From Verrucomicrobiota bacterium (GTDB lineage: Bacteria; Verrucomicrobiota; Verrucomicrobiia; Limisphaerales; UBA1096), in assembly GCA_030749225.1 (NCBI GenBank), contig JASMKO010000062.1, positions 1-64,000 of the forward strand: a stretch of 64,000 nt of DNA. The letters run 5' to 3'. A program made the translations under genes and the position numbers. The notes under the pieces are model-generated. The model had not been told where the DNA came from. It made no database searches and saw only the letters and a list, made by a program, of their open reading frames with translations. This document shows, in pieces, positions 41,174-49,483 of this stretch (positions within the stretch are counted from its first letter, which is position 1; each line of letters starts with the position of its first letter).

Positions 41174-41268
41174 TTATCCACGCGATTCGCCCCGCAAACT
41201 TCCCGGCCATTCACCGTGTATTCACAGCCGCCCGGGTGTTGTGAATAAAAAAAGGGCGCTGTGAATAT
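41174..41268. promoter_or_regulatory. cluster of DnaA-box-like/TGTGAATA sites
   Basis: TTATCCACG (41174-41182), GTATTCACA (41218-41226), TGTGAATAA (41240-41248, exact TTATNCACA reverse complement), TGTGAATAT (41260-41268). Confidence 0.5.
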
Positions 41269-41275
41269 ATTTCAT

Positions 41276-41304
41276 TTGGAAAAGCACCGGCTATAGACTA
41301 TATT
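41276..41304 (+). promoter_or_regulatory. sigma70-like promoter
   Basis: TTGGAA (41276-41281), 17 nt spacer, TATATT (41299-41304). Confidence 0.45.
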
Positions 41305-41412
41305 CGTCGGGTTAGCGTAACTGGACCAGTGAGGAGAATCGTTTACACTTTTGTTTCAGCCTGCAGCCGTTTGTTTTCCACCCGGCGCCCGCCGCTATCA
41401 TCCTCGCGACTG

Positions 41413-41520
41413 ATGAGCATGTACCTTAGCCAAGCCAACAGCAAAACAATCTACACACCCCGGTTTCAAGAGACACGCACCCGCCGAAACGGCAAATACG
41501 GCCACGTCCGGACCCGCTGA
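41413..41520 (+). CDS. possible small basic protein (35 aa)
   Basis: MSMYLSQANSKTIYTPRFQETRTRRNGKYGHVRTR downstream of the predicted promoter; no clear RBS; a longer GTG-start ORF begins at 41329. Confidence 0.25.
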   Translation: MSMYLSQANSKTIYTPRFQETRTRRNGKYGHVRTR

Positions 41521-41560
41521 TCCTACCGCTTGCTGAAGCGCCCAGCCGAGGACGGTCGGC

Positions 41561-42331
41561 TCACTTCCCAGTAAAATTCCACACCAGGTTGGCTCCCTCG
41601 TCTTGCCTTAGAATCGAGGCGGCCGACTGTGTATCCACCCGGCCATCAGCCATCACAAGGTTGCTGCGACCCGTGTCGTCGCCGTTTGCCCCGTGCCGCG
41701 CCAGCACCGGCTTAAGTTGGCTGGGCAGTTTGCCAATCATCTCCGCGACGAGATCGCGATCGGAGACTAATGGCGTGGAGCGCCGGGAATCAAACTGGTT
41801 CCGCTTGCCGTTGCTCGGGCTGAAGACATAGCCGCGGTACTTTTTTTCCCTTGGACCACTTGGCGTGTCGGCGAACAATACGGCCAGACTCGGCTCCGAG
41901 ACGGACACCAGTTTCGGTTTCGTCGCCGGGCCCTCCACTCCCCGTGGATCGTACGTCGTCGCCCCATTGTACCCGATCGGGTGCCAACTGCGATTGGCCC
42001 AGTCCCCGCCAAACCGAGCGCCAGGCGCGGAAGGACAAAGAAACACCTTACGGCTACCAAGGAACCGCTCCAGTGCCGTCACCCAGATTCGTTGCGGCGA
42101 CAGTTCCGGCTCGGCAAAGTTCGTGGCGATCGGGAGAGCACCGTCGAGTTCATCGGCATGCATCATAACGCCCATGCCGATCTGGCGCATGTTGGAAGCA
42201 CACTTGATCGATTTCGACTTCGCCTTGGCTTTGCCCAGAGCCGGCAGCAACATACCTGCGAGCAGTGCGATGATGACGATTACCACCAATAACTCGATAA
42301 GCGTGAACGCCCTGTTGCCGCGCCGCTTCAT
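41561..42331 (-). CDS. type II secretion/pilin-like protein with prepilin N-methylation signal (DUF1559-like)
   Basis: MKRRGNRAFTLIELLVVIVIIALLAGMLLPALGKAKAKSKSIKCASNMRQIG. Confidence 0.9.
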   Translation of the reverse strand: MKRRGNRAFTLIELLVVIVIIALLAGMLLPALGKAKAKSKSIKCASNMRQIGMGVMMHADELDGALPIATNFAEPELSPQRIWVTALERFLGSRKVFLCPSAPGARFGGDWANRSWHPIGYNGATTYDPRGVEGPATKPKLVSVSEPSLAVLFADTPSGPREKKYRGYVFSPSNGKRNQFDSRRSTPLVSDRDLVAEMIGKLPSQLKPVLARHGANGDDTGRSNLVMADGRVDTQSAASILRQDEGANLVWNFTGK

Positions 42332-43107
42332 CGCTTGGCCAAGCGCAACGAGTGCACACTGATATCCCTTTCCATTTCCGACCCAATACCGCACAGCGCG
42401 GCTCGCAGCAACCGCGACACCGTGCGCGCCGGAGGAAACCCCTTGTCACCCAGCACCACCACCCGGTTGTAAAAGCTTTCAAACAAAATCTGCACACCAA
42501 ACTCGAACGGTTTGCAGACCTTGGACATCATCTCCGTCCACGTTCGGTTGTCCGGCGGCAGCAGATTGAACACGGCGATGCCACCCGGCTTCAATCTCGA
42601 CCGGATCAATCCCGGCAGCGTGTCGATGGAGACATCCGGCTTGAACACGTCACCATCCCGCCCGACGGAAAGATCCTCCACCAACAGATCGAACTTATCA
42701 CGTCTCGAGCGCAGCCACTCGACCGCGTCCGCCTGCACAAATCTCACCTCCCCTTTCCATCCCGAACTGAATTCGCAAAAAAGCTCGTAGCCCACCCGGT
42801 CTAGATCCACGCCTCTGATGGAGTGCCCGCAACCCATCGCGCGAAGCGGGGCGATCATCCCTCCCCCCGCGAAGCCCAGCAGGCCCACGCGGTCGGCGGG
42901 TGAAAGTTGATGAACGGAAGCGGCCAAAACGTCAAACACGCTGTTAGTTGCCCCCGGTGCAGCAAGCACCTCGCTGAGCACCGAGCCGTTCTGCACAAGC
43001 CGCGCGCCGCGGCAGGTTCGCTCGACCGCCGGCTCTTCGCCTCCCATGCATTCCGGCAAACCGGGCAACAGCGCGGCTATTGCCTGGGCATACCGCGCTC
43101 GTCCCAT
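42328..43107 (-). CDS. SAM-dependent methyltransferase/spermidine synthase-like protein
   Basis: VGLLGFAGGGMIAPLRAMGCGHSIRGVDLD...VRFVQADAVEWLRSRRDKFDLLVEDL...GGIAVFNLLPP; start uncertain (43107 or 43047). Confidence 0.65.
   Translation of the reverse strand: MGRARYAQAIAALLPGLPECMGGEEPAVERTCRGARLVQNGSVLSEVLAAPGATNSVFDVLAASVHQLSPADRVGLLGFAGGGMIAPLRAMGCGHSIRGVDLDRVGYELFCEFSSGWKGEVRFVQADAVEWLRSRRDKFDLLVEDLSVGRDGDVFKPDVSIDTLPGLIRSRLKPGGIAVFNLLPPDNRTWTEMMSKVCKPFEFGVQILFESFYNRVVVLGDKGFPPARTVSRLLRAALCGIGSEMERDISVHSLRLAKR
42332..42345. repeat. CGCTTGGCCAAGCG iterated palindrome
   Basis: Immediately upstream of the pseudopilin start, inside the C-terminus of the methyltransferase-like CDS. Confidence 0.95.
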
Positions 43108-43778
43108 TCCTGTTTGGAGATGGTCTTGCCACCCTGCCAGGTGGACTCGGACTGTTTCTGGCCGTTGGGATGCCAGCGCGTCTCGACGCCGTTCAACTGG
43201 CCGTTGATGTAGGTTTGCTCCGACCATTTGCTACCGTCCTCACGCCAGATGACCCATTGCCCGTCGGCTCGGCCATTAACGTAATTGCCGGTGCGGTACC
43301 GTTGACCGTTCTCGTGGTAATAGGTCCAGACACCCTGCTGTTTGCCATCGACAAACGTGCCCTCGACCGACTTGTTGCCACTGTCGTGATGATCGACAAA
43401 TTGGCCGTCAAACGGCGTGCCTCCTGCGAGGTATTGGCCGTTCTCCCTCGTGAAGCTGCCCTCGCCCTCCACCCTGACGGGCGCAGCAGACTCTTTTGGA
43501 TCAACAGTCCCACTGGATTGCGGCGCAACTGCCGACTTAGGAGAAGGAACCGGTTTAGCCTCGGGCTGACTCTCCTTGGACTGCTGGCCAAGCGTCAGCT
43601 TCCCCGATTGTTGCACCTGCTGCCCAGGCGGATCTCCCTTGGCAACCGGCGTGACAGTGACATTGGCCGGTTGGACCGGCTTGGGCGCATCCGCCGCTGC
43701 CGATTCGTCCTCCGACGAGGCGTCGCCACAACCAGCCAACACGGTCACCACCGACAACAAGAACAGGCTTCCCTTCAT
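43077..43778 (-). CDS. MORN-repeat/YwqK-like lipoprotein
   Basis: Lipobox LAGC; GTFVDGKQQGVWTYYHENGQRYRTGNYVNGRADGQWVIWREDGSK. Confidence 0.8.
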   Translation of the reverse strand: MKGSLFLLSVVTVLAGCGDASSEDESAAADAPKPVQPANVTVTPVAKGDPPGQQVQQSGKLTLGQQSKESQPEAKPVPSPKSAVAPQSSGTVDPKESAAPVRVEGEGSFTRENGQYLAGGTPFDGQFVDHHDSGNKSVEGTFVDGKQQGVWTYYHENGQRYRTGNYVNGRADGQWVIWREDGSKWSEQTYINGQLNGVETRWHPNGQKQSESTWQGGKTISKQEWDERGMPRQ

Positions 43779-43909
43779 GGGCGAGAGCAAACCACAGCCT
43801 CAACCCAGTGACAAAACCATTTGTTGCCAAACCGTTAACTTGTCCGTACTTTTCCCGGCCTTGGCTGTGGCGGAAAACCAGCCCGGCGCGACCGCGCCCC
43901 CAAAACCGC

Positions 43910-45004
43910 ATGACATTCTTCTCATCACTGGACGAAGCCTGCAACGCTGTCCGCACGTTCATCCGGCGTTGCGAGAATGAGCCCCTGACCAGCGGGTTCA
44001 ACGAACTTGCGCTTGGCCTGTTCGCATTTCAATTCGCGCACAATACCCCGTACGCCAACCTATGCCGTGAGGAAAAGCACACGCCGGAAACCATTACCGA
44101 CTGGCGCAACATCCCGACCGTGCCGACGCGCGCCTTCAAGTCACTCAGCCTGACCGTGCTGCCGGAGGCCGAACGCGAAACGGTCTTCCGCTCGAGCGGC
44201 ACAACCCGGGCCGACCGCAGCCGACACGTTCACAACCGCACCACCCTGGCCCTGTATCAGGCGTCGCTCTGGTCCTGGTTTGCCGCACACTTGATCGACG
44301 ACTCGCCGAACCGGCTTCTCTTTCTGGTTCCCGAGCTTGGCCAAGCGCCGGAGTCGTCGCTGGCGCACATGATGGACGCCGTGGCCAAGCGCTTGGCCAA
44401 GCTAGATCACTGCTTCGCCGCCGACGGCCAATGGCGGCTCGACGCCGTGGCCATCATCGATTACCTGTACGACTGTGCCACGCAAAATGAACCGGTCACA
44501 ATCCTAGGCACCGCTTTTTCGTTCGTGCACCTGCTCGATCACTTGGACGACAACGCGCTGGAATTCCAACTACCAAGCGGTTCAGCGGCAATGGAAACCG
44601 GCGGCTACAAAGGCCGCGCGCGCGAAGTATCCAAGGCCGGACTGCACCGGTCCATCACCGACAGGCTCGGCATCCCGACGCGGCGTATCCTCTCCGAATA
44701 CGGCATGTGCGAATTGAGTTCGCAGGCGTATGACGGCACAGTGGGCCAAGCGAACGCCTCTCCTCGGCTGTTTCGGTTTCCTCCGTGGGCACGCGCCCGC
44801 GTCGTCTCGCCGGAAACGATGCAGGAGGTCGCACATGGCCATGCCGGCCTGCTGCAGGTCACCGACCTGGCCAACGTCGGTTCTGTGCTGAGCCTCCAGA
44901 CGGAGGACCTGGCCAAGTGCCATGATGACGGTTTTGAGCTACTCGGGCGAGCCGTACTTGGCGAGTCCAGAGGCTGTTCGCTGATGAATTTAAACCATGT
45001 CTGA
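43910..45004 (+). CDS. LuxE-like acyl-protein synthetase
   Basis: PTVPTRAFKSLSL, VFRSSGTTRADRSRH (AMP-binding-like), EYGMCELSSQAYDG; followed by LuxC-like gene. Confidence 0.8.
   Translation: MTFFSSLDEACNAVRTFIRRCENEPLTSGFNELALGLFAFQFAHNTPYANLCREEKHTPETITDWRNIPTVPTRAFKSLSLTVLPEAERETVFRSSGTTRADRSRHVHNRTTLALYQASLWSWFAAHLIDDSPNRLLFLVPELGQAPESSLAHMMDAVAKRLAKLDHCFAADGQWRLDAVAIIDYLYDCATQNEPVTILGTAFSFVHLLDHLDDNALEFQLPSGSAAMETGGYKGRAREVSKAGLHRSITDRLGIPTRRILSEYGMCELSSQAYDGTVGQANASPRLFRFPPWARARVVSPETMQEVAHGHAGLLQVTDLANVGSVLSLQTEDLAKCHDDGFELLGRAVLGESRGCSLMNLNHV
44383..44401. repeat. double motif GGCCAAGCGCTTGGCCAAG
   Basis: In LuxE-like CDS; reverse complement of 15177-15195. Confidence 0.95.
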
Positions 45005-46352
45005 ATCTTCGCTGGACTATTTTTTAGCCGACAAACCGGGCGCAGAACTGACCAGCTCGCTGGTCGCGGAGGCGTGCCAGACGCTGCGCCACAACCGCGA
45101 CGACTATCTTGCGCAGATCGGCAACGAGCCCATCATCGCCAAACTGACCGAGGTCGCCGCCCTGTGGCGCTCGTCCGATTACGAGCTGCGAAAAATCGCA
45201 CTCGCCGCCAGCCCGGAAGAAACCGGCTTTCCGCCCGAGGTGCTCGCCGCTGGGCTGGATGCCTGTTTTGAGGATTGGACGCAGGAGAAATTCTTTATGC
45301 TGCTGGCACAGGAGTTCGGCGACGCGACCCGCCTGCAGTCGTTCGCCAGCGAGCCCAACCAGACGCTCTCGATGGTGCACGGTCCACAACTCATCGCGCA
45401 CATAGCGCCGGGCAATCTGCCGGTGCCACTGTTCCAGTCGATTGCGTTCGGGCTACTGCTGCGTTCGGCGCAGTTCGTCAAGTGCGCCTCCGCCAAGTCA
45501 CTGCTGCCGCGCCTCTTCGGGCATTCGCTTCACACCGTCGAGCCTGGCCTGGCGGCGTCGCTCGAGATCGCCGAGTGGAAGGGCGGCAGCGTGCCGCTCG
45601 AGTCGGCGCTGTTCGCAGAGGCCGACTGCGTTGTGGCCAGCGGAAGCGACGAGGCAATCCTCGCCACCCACCAACGACTGCCCTTCGCCAAGCGACTTGT
45701 CGGCTACGGGCACCGCGTCAGTTTCGGCTATGTGGAAAAACTGGCCTGCGAGGTGATGGGCACAAAGGCAATCCTTGCGCGAGCCGCCGACGATGTTATC
45801 GCATGGAACCAGCACGGCTGCCTATCACCACAAGTGATTTACGTTGAGCAATTCGCCAGCCTCAAGCCGGATCGATTCGCCGAAATGCTTGCGGAGGAAC
45901 TTGTGGCACGCAACGAAACGATGCCGCGCGGTCCGATCTCGACGAAGGAAGCAGCGGCAATCTCGACGGCCCGGCGCTTTTACAAGATTCGCTCAGCCAA
46001 CAACGTCGGCGCGCTGCTTTGGGAGAGCGAGGGGTCAACCGACTGGACCGTAGTATACGAGGATGAAAAACAATTCCAGACCTCGCCGCTCAACCGGTTC
46101 ATCTACGTCAAGCCAATCGAACAGCTCGAGGAGGCACTGCACGTGCTGGAGCCGATCCGCGAGTCGGTGTCCACCGTCGGCATCGCAGCCAGCGAGGCGC
46201 GAATTCGGGAATTGGCGGTGCCGTTGGCCAAGTGGGGCGTACCGCGGATTTGTCCGCTCGGCCAAATGCAGCGTCCGCCACTAGCCTGGCGGCACGACGG
46301 CAGGCCGCCACTGGGCGAGCTGATCCGCTGGAGTGCCCTCGAAACCGCATGA
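44997..46352 (+). CDS. LuxC-like acyl-CoA/acyl-protein reductase
   Basis: [47 protein letters not shown] with candidate catalytic Cys; 8-bp overlap with upstream gene. Confidence 0.85.
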   Translation: MSESSLDYFLADKPGAELTSSLVAEACQTLRHNRDDYLAQIGNEPIIAKLTEVAALWRSSDYELRKIALAASPEETGFPPEVLAAGLDACFEDWTQEKFFMLLAQEFGDATRLQSFASEPNQTLSMVHGPQLIAHIAPGNLPVPLFQSIAFGLLLRSAQFVKCASAKSLLPRLFGHSLHTVEPGLAASLEIAEWKGGSVPLESALFAEADCVVASGSDEAILATHQRLPFAKRLVGYGHRVSFGYVEKLACEVMGTKAILARAADDVIAWNQHGCLSPQVIYVEQFASLKPDRFAEMLAEELVARNETMPRGPISTKEAAAISTARRFYKIRSANNVGALLWESEGSTDWTVVYEDEKQFQTSPLNRFIYVKPIEQLEEALHVLEPIRESVSTVGIAASEARIRELAVPLAKWGVPRICPLGQMQRPPLAWRHDGRPPLGELIRWSALETA

Positions 46353-46359
46353 CCAAACC

Positions 46360-46716
46360 ATGGAACTCAGGAAAACATTTCAATTTGAAGCCGCCCACCT
46401 GCTCCCGCATCTGCCGGAAGATCACAAATGCCGGCGACTGCACGGCCACAGCTTCAAAGCGGAGATCGTTGTCGAGGGCGACTGTGACCCCGCTCTGGGC
46501 TGGGTGATCGACTACGCCGACATCACGGCAGCATTCAATCCGCTCTGGAAGCAACTCGACCATCATTATCTTAACGAGATCGAAGGCCTCGAGAACCCCA
46601 CCAGCGAAAACGTCGCGATGTGGATTTGGGAGCGATTGAAGCCAGCCCTGCCCCTGTTAACCGCCGTGGAAGTAGCCGAGACCTGCACCGCCCGGTGCGT
46701 TTACCGGGTCAAGTGA
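46360..46716 (+). CDS. queD: 6-carboxytetrahydropterin synthase/PTPS family (QueD-like)
   Basis: [65 protein letters not shown]. Confidence 0.88.
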   Translation: MELRKTFQFEAAHLLPHLPEDHKCRRLHGHSFKAEIVVEGDCDPALGWVIDYADITAAFNPLWKQLDHHYLNEIEGLENPTSENVAMWIWERLKPALPLLTAVEVAETCTARCVYRVK

Positions 46717-46819
46717 CCGCTTGGCCGAGCGGCGGACTCCGAAAAAACCTTTGCGCCGAAAACCGTTTTGTTTTATATTCTCCAGCCCGCCGACGGGGTA
46801 TTTCAAAGGATTTTACAAG

Positions 46820-47956
46820 ATGAGTGACAAAGAAAAAGCTGAGCCCGCAAAGGGCCTGGAAGGTGTCGTCGCCGCCACTACAAAACTCAGCAGCGTACGT
46901 GGACTCGACGGGGAGCTTATCTACCGCGGTTACAACATCAACGAACTTGCCGGCAACGCGACCTACGAGGAGGTCGTGCACCTGCTTCATCGTGACAAAC
47001 TGCCGAACCAGGCCGAACTGGACGCGCTCAAGGCTGAGCTGGCCGCCGCCCGCGAGCTGCCCGGCGGTGTCGTTGACTTGATCAGGAACCTGCCCAAAGA
47101 AGCCTCGCCCATGCGGGCCATCCGCACTGTGGTATCCGCGCTCGCCTGCTACGAACCACCTGAGGCGCAAGATTCGATCGAGGACCAGGCCAAACGCGCC
47201 ATCAAGCTCATCGCTCAAGTGCCAGTCATCACAGCATACTTTCACCTGGCCCGGCAGGACAAGCCGCTGCCCGATTCCGATCCCACCCTCGGCGAGGCGG
47301 CGAATTTCCTCTACCTCATCGACGGCGAAAAACCAATCGAGGAAAAAGAGCAGACCATCGATATGTGCTACATCCTACATGCCGACCACGGCATGAACGC
47401 CTCGACCTTCTCGGCCCGCGTGACCATTGCCACCCTAAGCGGCATGTACTCCGCCATCACCTCCGCCATCGGCACGCTGAAGGGTCCGTTGCACGGTGGC
47501 GCCAACGAAGGCGTAATCAAGATGCTGCAGGAGATCGGGAGCGTGGACAAGGTAGATGATTTCGTTGCCGACTGCCTGAAGAACAAAAAGAAAATCATGG
47601 GTATCGGCCACCGCGTCTACAAGGTGCTCGACCCGCGCGCGCCTCACCTGCAGCGCATGGCACAGCAACTCAGCAGCAAGCTCGGCGAAACCAAGTGGCT
47701 CGACATGAGCGAGCGTATCGCTGAAATCATGGTCCGAGAAAAGAACCTCTACCCGAACGTCGATTTCTACTCCGCCACCGTCTACTACTCGCTCGGCATC
47801 CCGATCGACCTGTTCACCCCGCTCTTCGCGATCGCCCGCACATCCGGCTGGACCGCCCACGTGCTAGAGCAGCTGGCCGACAACCGTCTCATCCGTCCGA
47901 GCGGCGTTTACGACGGCCCTGACGACCTTAAATATCAGCCTATCAGCGAACGCTGA
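46820..47956 (+). CDS. gltA: citrate synthase family protein
   Basis: GLEGVVAATTKLSSVRGLDGELIYRGYNI, LHADHGMNASTFSARV, GPLHGGANEGVIKML, MGIGHRVYKVLDPRA. Confidence 0.93.
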   Translation: MSDKEKAEPAKGLEGVVAATTKLSSVRGLDGELIYRGYNINELAGNATYEEVVHLLHRDKLPNQAELDALKAELAAARELPGGVVDLIRNLPKEASPMRAIRTVVSALACYEPPEAQDSIEDQAKRAIKLIAQVPVITAYFHLARQDKPLPDSDPTLGEAANFLYLIDGEKPIEEKEQTIDMCYILHADHGMNASTFSARVTIATLSGMYSAITSAIGTLKGPLHGGANEGVIKMLQEIGSVDKVDDFVADCLKNKKKIMGIGHRVYKVLDPRAPHLQRMAQQLSSKLGETKWLDMSERIAEIMVREKNLYPNVDFYSATVYYSLGIPIDLFTPLFAIARTSGWTAHVLEQLADNRLIRPSGVYDGPDDLKYQPISER

Positions 47957-48089
47957 AGCGGGCGTTTGGCCAAGCGAAACAGCAACGAGACGGCCATGGC
48001 AATGTGCATGCGGCAGGCACACAGTCGCCCGCTCGTTTTCAAGGTTCCGAAGTGATGCTTTCCCTGTAGTCCGAATTAGGGGAATTGAG

Positions 48090-48124
48090 TCTCTCACGGT
48101 TTTCTGGCAGATGAGCGTGAGAGA
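48090..48124. repeat. 9-bp inverted repeat (hairpin), TCTCTCACG-N17-CGTGAGAGA
   Basis: Arms 48090-48098 and 48116-48124, between convergent genes. Confidence 0.7.
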
Positions 48125-48187
48125 TATATTTCCCACGAAAACGGGAATTCGATGTTCGTTGGGTTCGATTCCCAAAACCCATCCTGT

Positions 48188-49483
48188 TTAGTTTAGGCTT
48201 GGATGCTTGGCTTTGAATTCGGAAAAGGGTGCGGGTGCGTTGGAGGGGAACCGCTTCAGAATCATCTGAAGGCGTTGGCGGCGGCCGGGGGCGATTTTAT
48301 CCTGAGGGCTGACCTTTTGTTGCTGTAAGGGATCCTTGTTCATGTCGTGGAAGGCACCCTTGTTGTCCACGAAATGGTGCCAGTCTCGGATCATGCGGAA
48401 GTTGCCGATCTGGGAATAAATCCAGCTGCGCTTTTCAAAGGGATCTTCGCTGCCGTGCAAGCTGGGGACGAAGGATCGGCCATCGAGTTTCAGATCTTTC
48501 GGGGTGGGAATGCCGGCCAATTCGAGGAAGGTAGGGTAAAGGTCTGTGAAATCAATGAGGTCGAGAGAGACGATGCCGCCCTTGGTCAGGAATGGGGCGC
48601 GCACAATGAAGGGCACGTGCACTCCCCAATCGGCTTCGCGCCCCTTGCCTTTAGGGTATGGCTTTCCATTGAGCATGCCGGAGGAAGCGGAGCCGTTGTC
48701 GCCGGTGAAAATAATAACGGTGCGTTTTGTTAACCCAAGGTCATCTACCGCACTCACCAGTCTGCCAACCAACTGGTCCATATAGGTGACGTTGCCCGCA
48801 TAAAGCGGAGGCTTGCCTTCCGGCGGATTGGTTTTGTTGAGCGGCGTGGTGGTATGCGGTCCGTGGGTGAGCAGCATGGGGTAATAAACAAGGAAGGGGC
48901 GATCCTTGTGACGCTTGATGAAATTAATGAGGAACCGGTTGATGGTGTCGGGGCCGTAAGGGACCTTGGCGCGTTTGCCGTTGATGGCAACCAATCCGTC
49001 CCAGAACCGTTTTGTGGTTTCTGGCTGGCCGGCCTCCACGCCGGGCCAAACACAGTGTTCATCAAAGCCATGCTGCTTGAGGATGCCAAGCTGTTTGCCG
49101 AGATGATTAATCTGCCATTTGCCACCAATGGCGGTGGCGTATCCCGCATCGCGCAAGTGACGAGCAAAGGTCGTGAAGCGATCCGGGCGCAATCCTGCGC
49201 CGCCCCAGCGCGGGACGTCATAGTGCTGCACCCAGCCGTGATGGCATGGGTATTGGCCCGTCAACAAGGTTACGCGGGTGGGGGTGCAAATGGGGGTGCA
49301 CCAGGCCGTTTCGTAGCGCACACCCTGCCTGGCCAGTTGATCAATGTTTGGAGTGGGATGATTGGCGTCATAGCAACTGACCCAATCCCGCCCCATGTCG
49401 TCGACCATGATCAGTATGATGTTAGGACGTTCGACGGCATGAATGGCGGCGGCCATCCACAGGAATAGAGTCACCTTTTTCAT
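48188..49483 (-). CDS. sulfatase
   Basis: MKKVTLFLWMAAAIHAVERPNIILIMVDDMGRDW; CTPTRVTLLTGQYPCHHG; IFTGDNGSASSG. Confidence 0.92.
   Translation of the reverse strand: MKKVTLFLWMAAAIHAVERPNIILIMVDDMGRDWVSCYDANHPTPNIDQLARQGVRYETAWCTPICTPTRVTLLTGQYPCHHGWVQHYDVPRWGGAGLRPDRFTTFARHLRDAGYATAIGGKWQINHLGKQLGILKQHGFDEHCVWPGVEAGQPETTKRFWDGLVAINGKRAKVPYGPDTINRFLINFIKRHKDRPFLVYYPMLLTHGPHTTTPLNKTNPPEGKPPLYAGNVTYMDQLVGRLVSAVDDLGLTKRTVIIFTGDNGSASSGMLNGKPYPKGKGREADWGVHVPFIVRAPFLTKGGIVSLDLIDFTDLYPTFLELAGIPTPKDLKLDGRSFVPSLHGSEDPFEKRSWIYSQIGNFRMIRDWHHFVDNKGAFHDMNKDPLQQQKVSPQDKIAPGRRQRLQMILKRFPSNAPAPFSEFKAKHPSLN

Noticed and set aside
48157-48184. Possible tRNA or tmRNA gene near 48.1 kb
   Set aside because: Only the T-arm matches; no complementary acceptor strand, D-arm, anticodon arm or CCA end. 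Kept only as a possible attachment-site remnant
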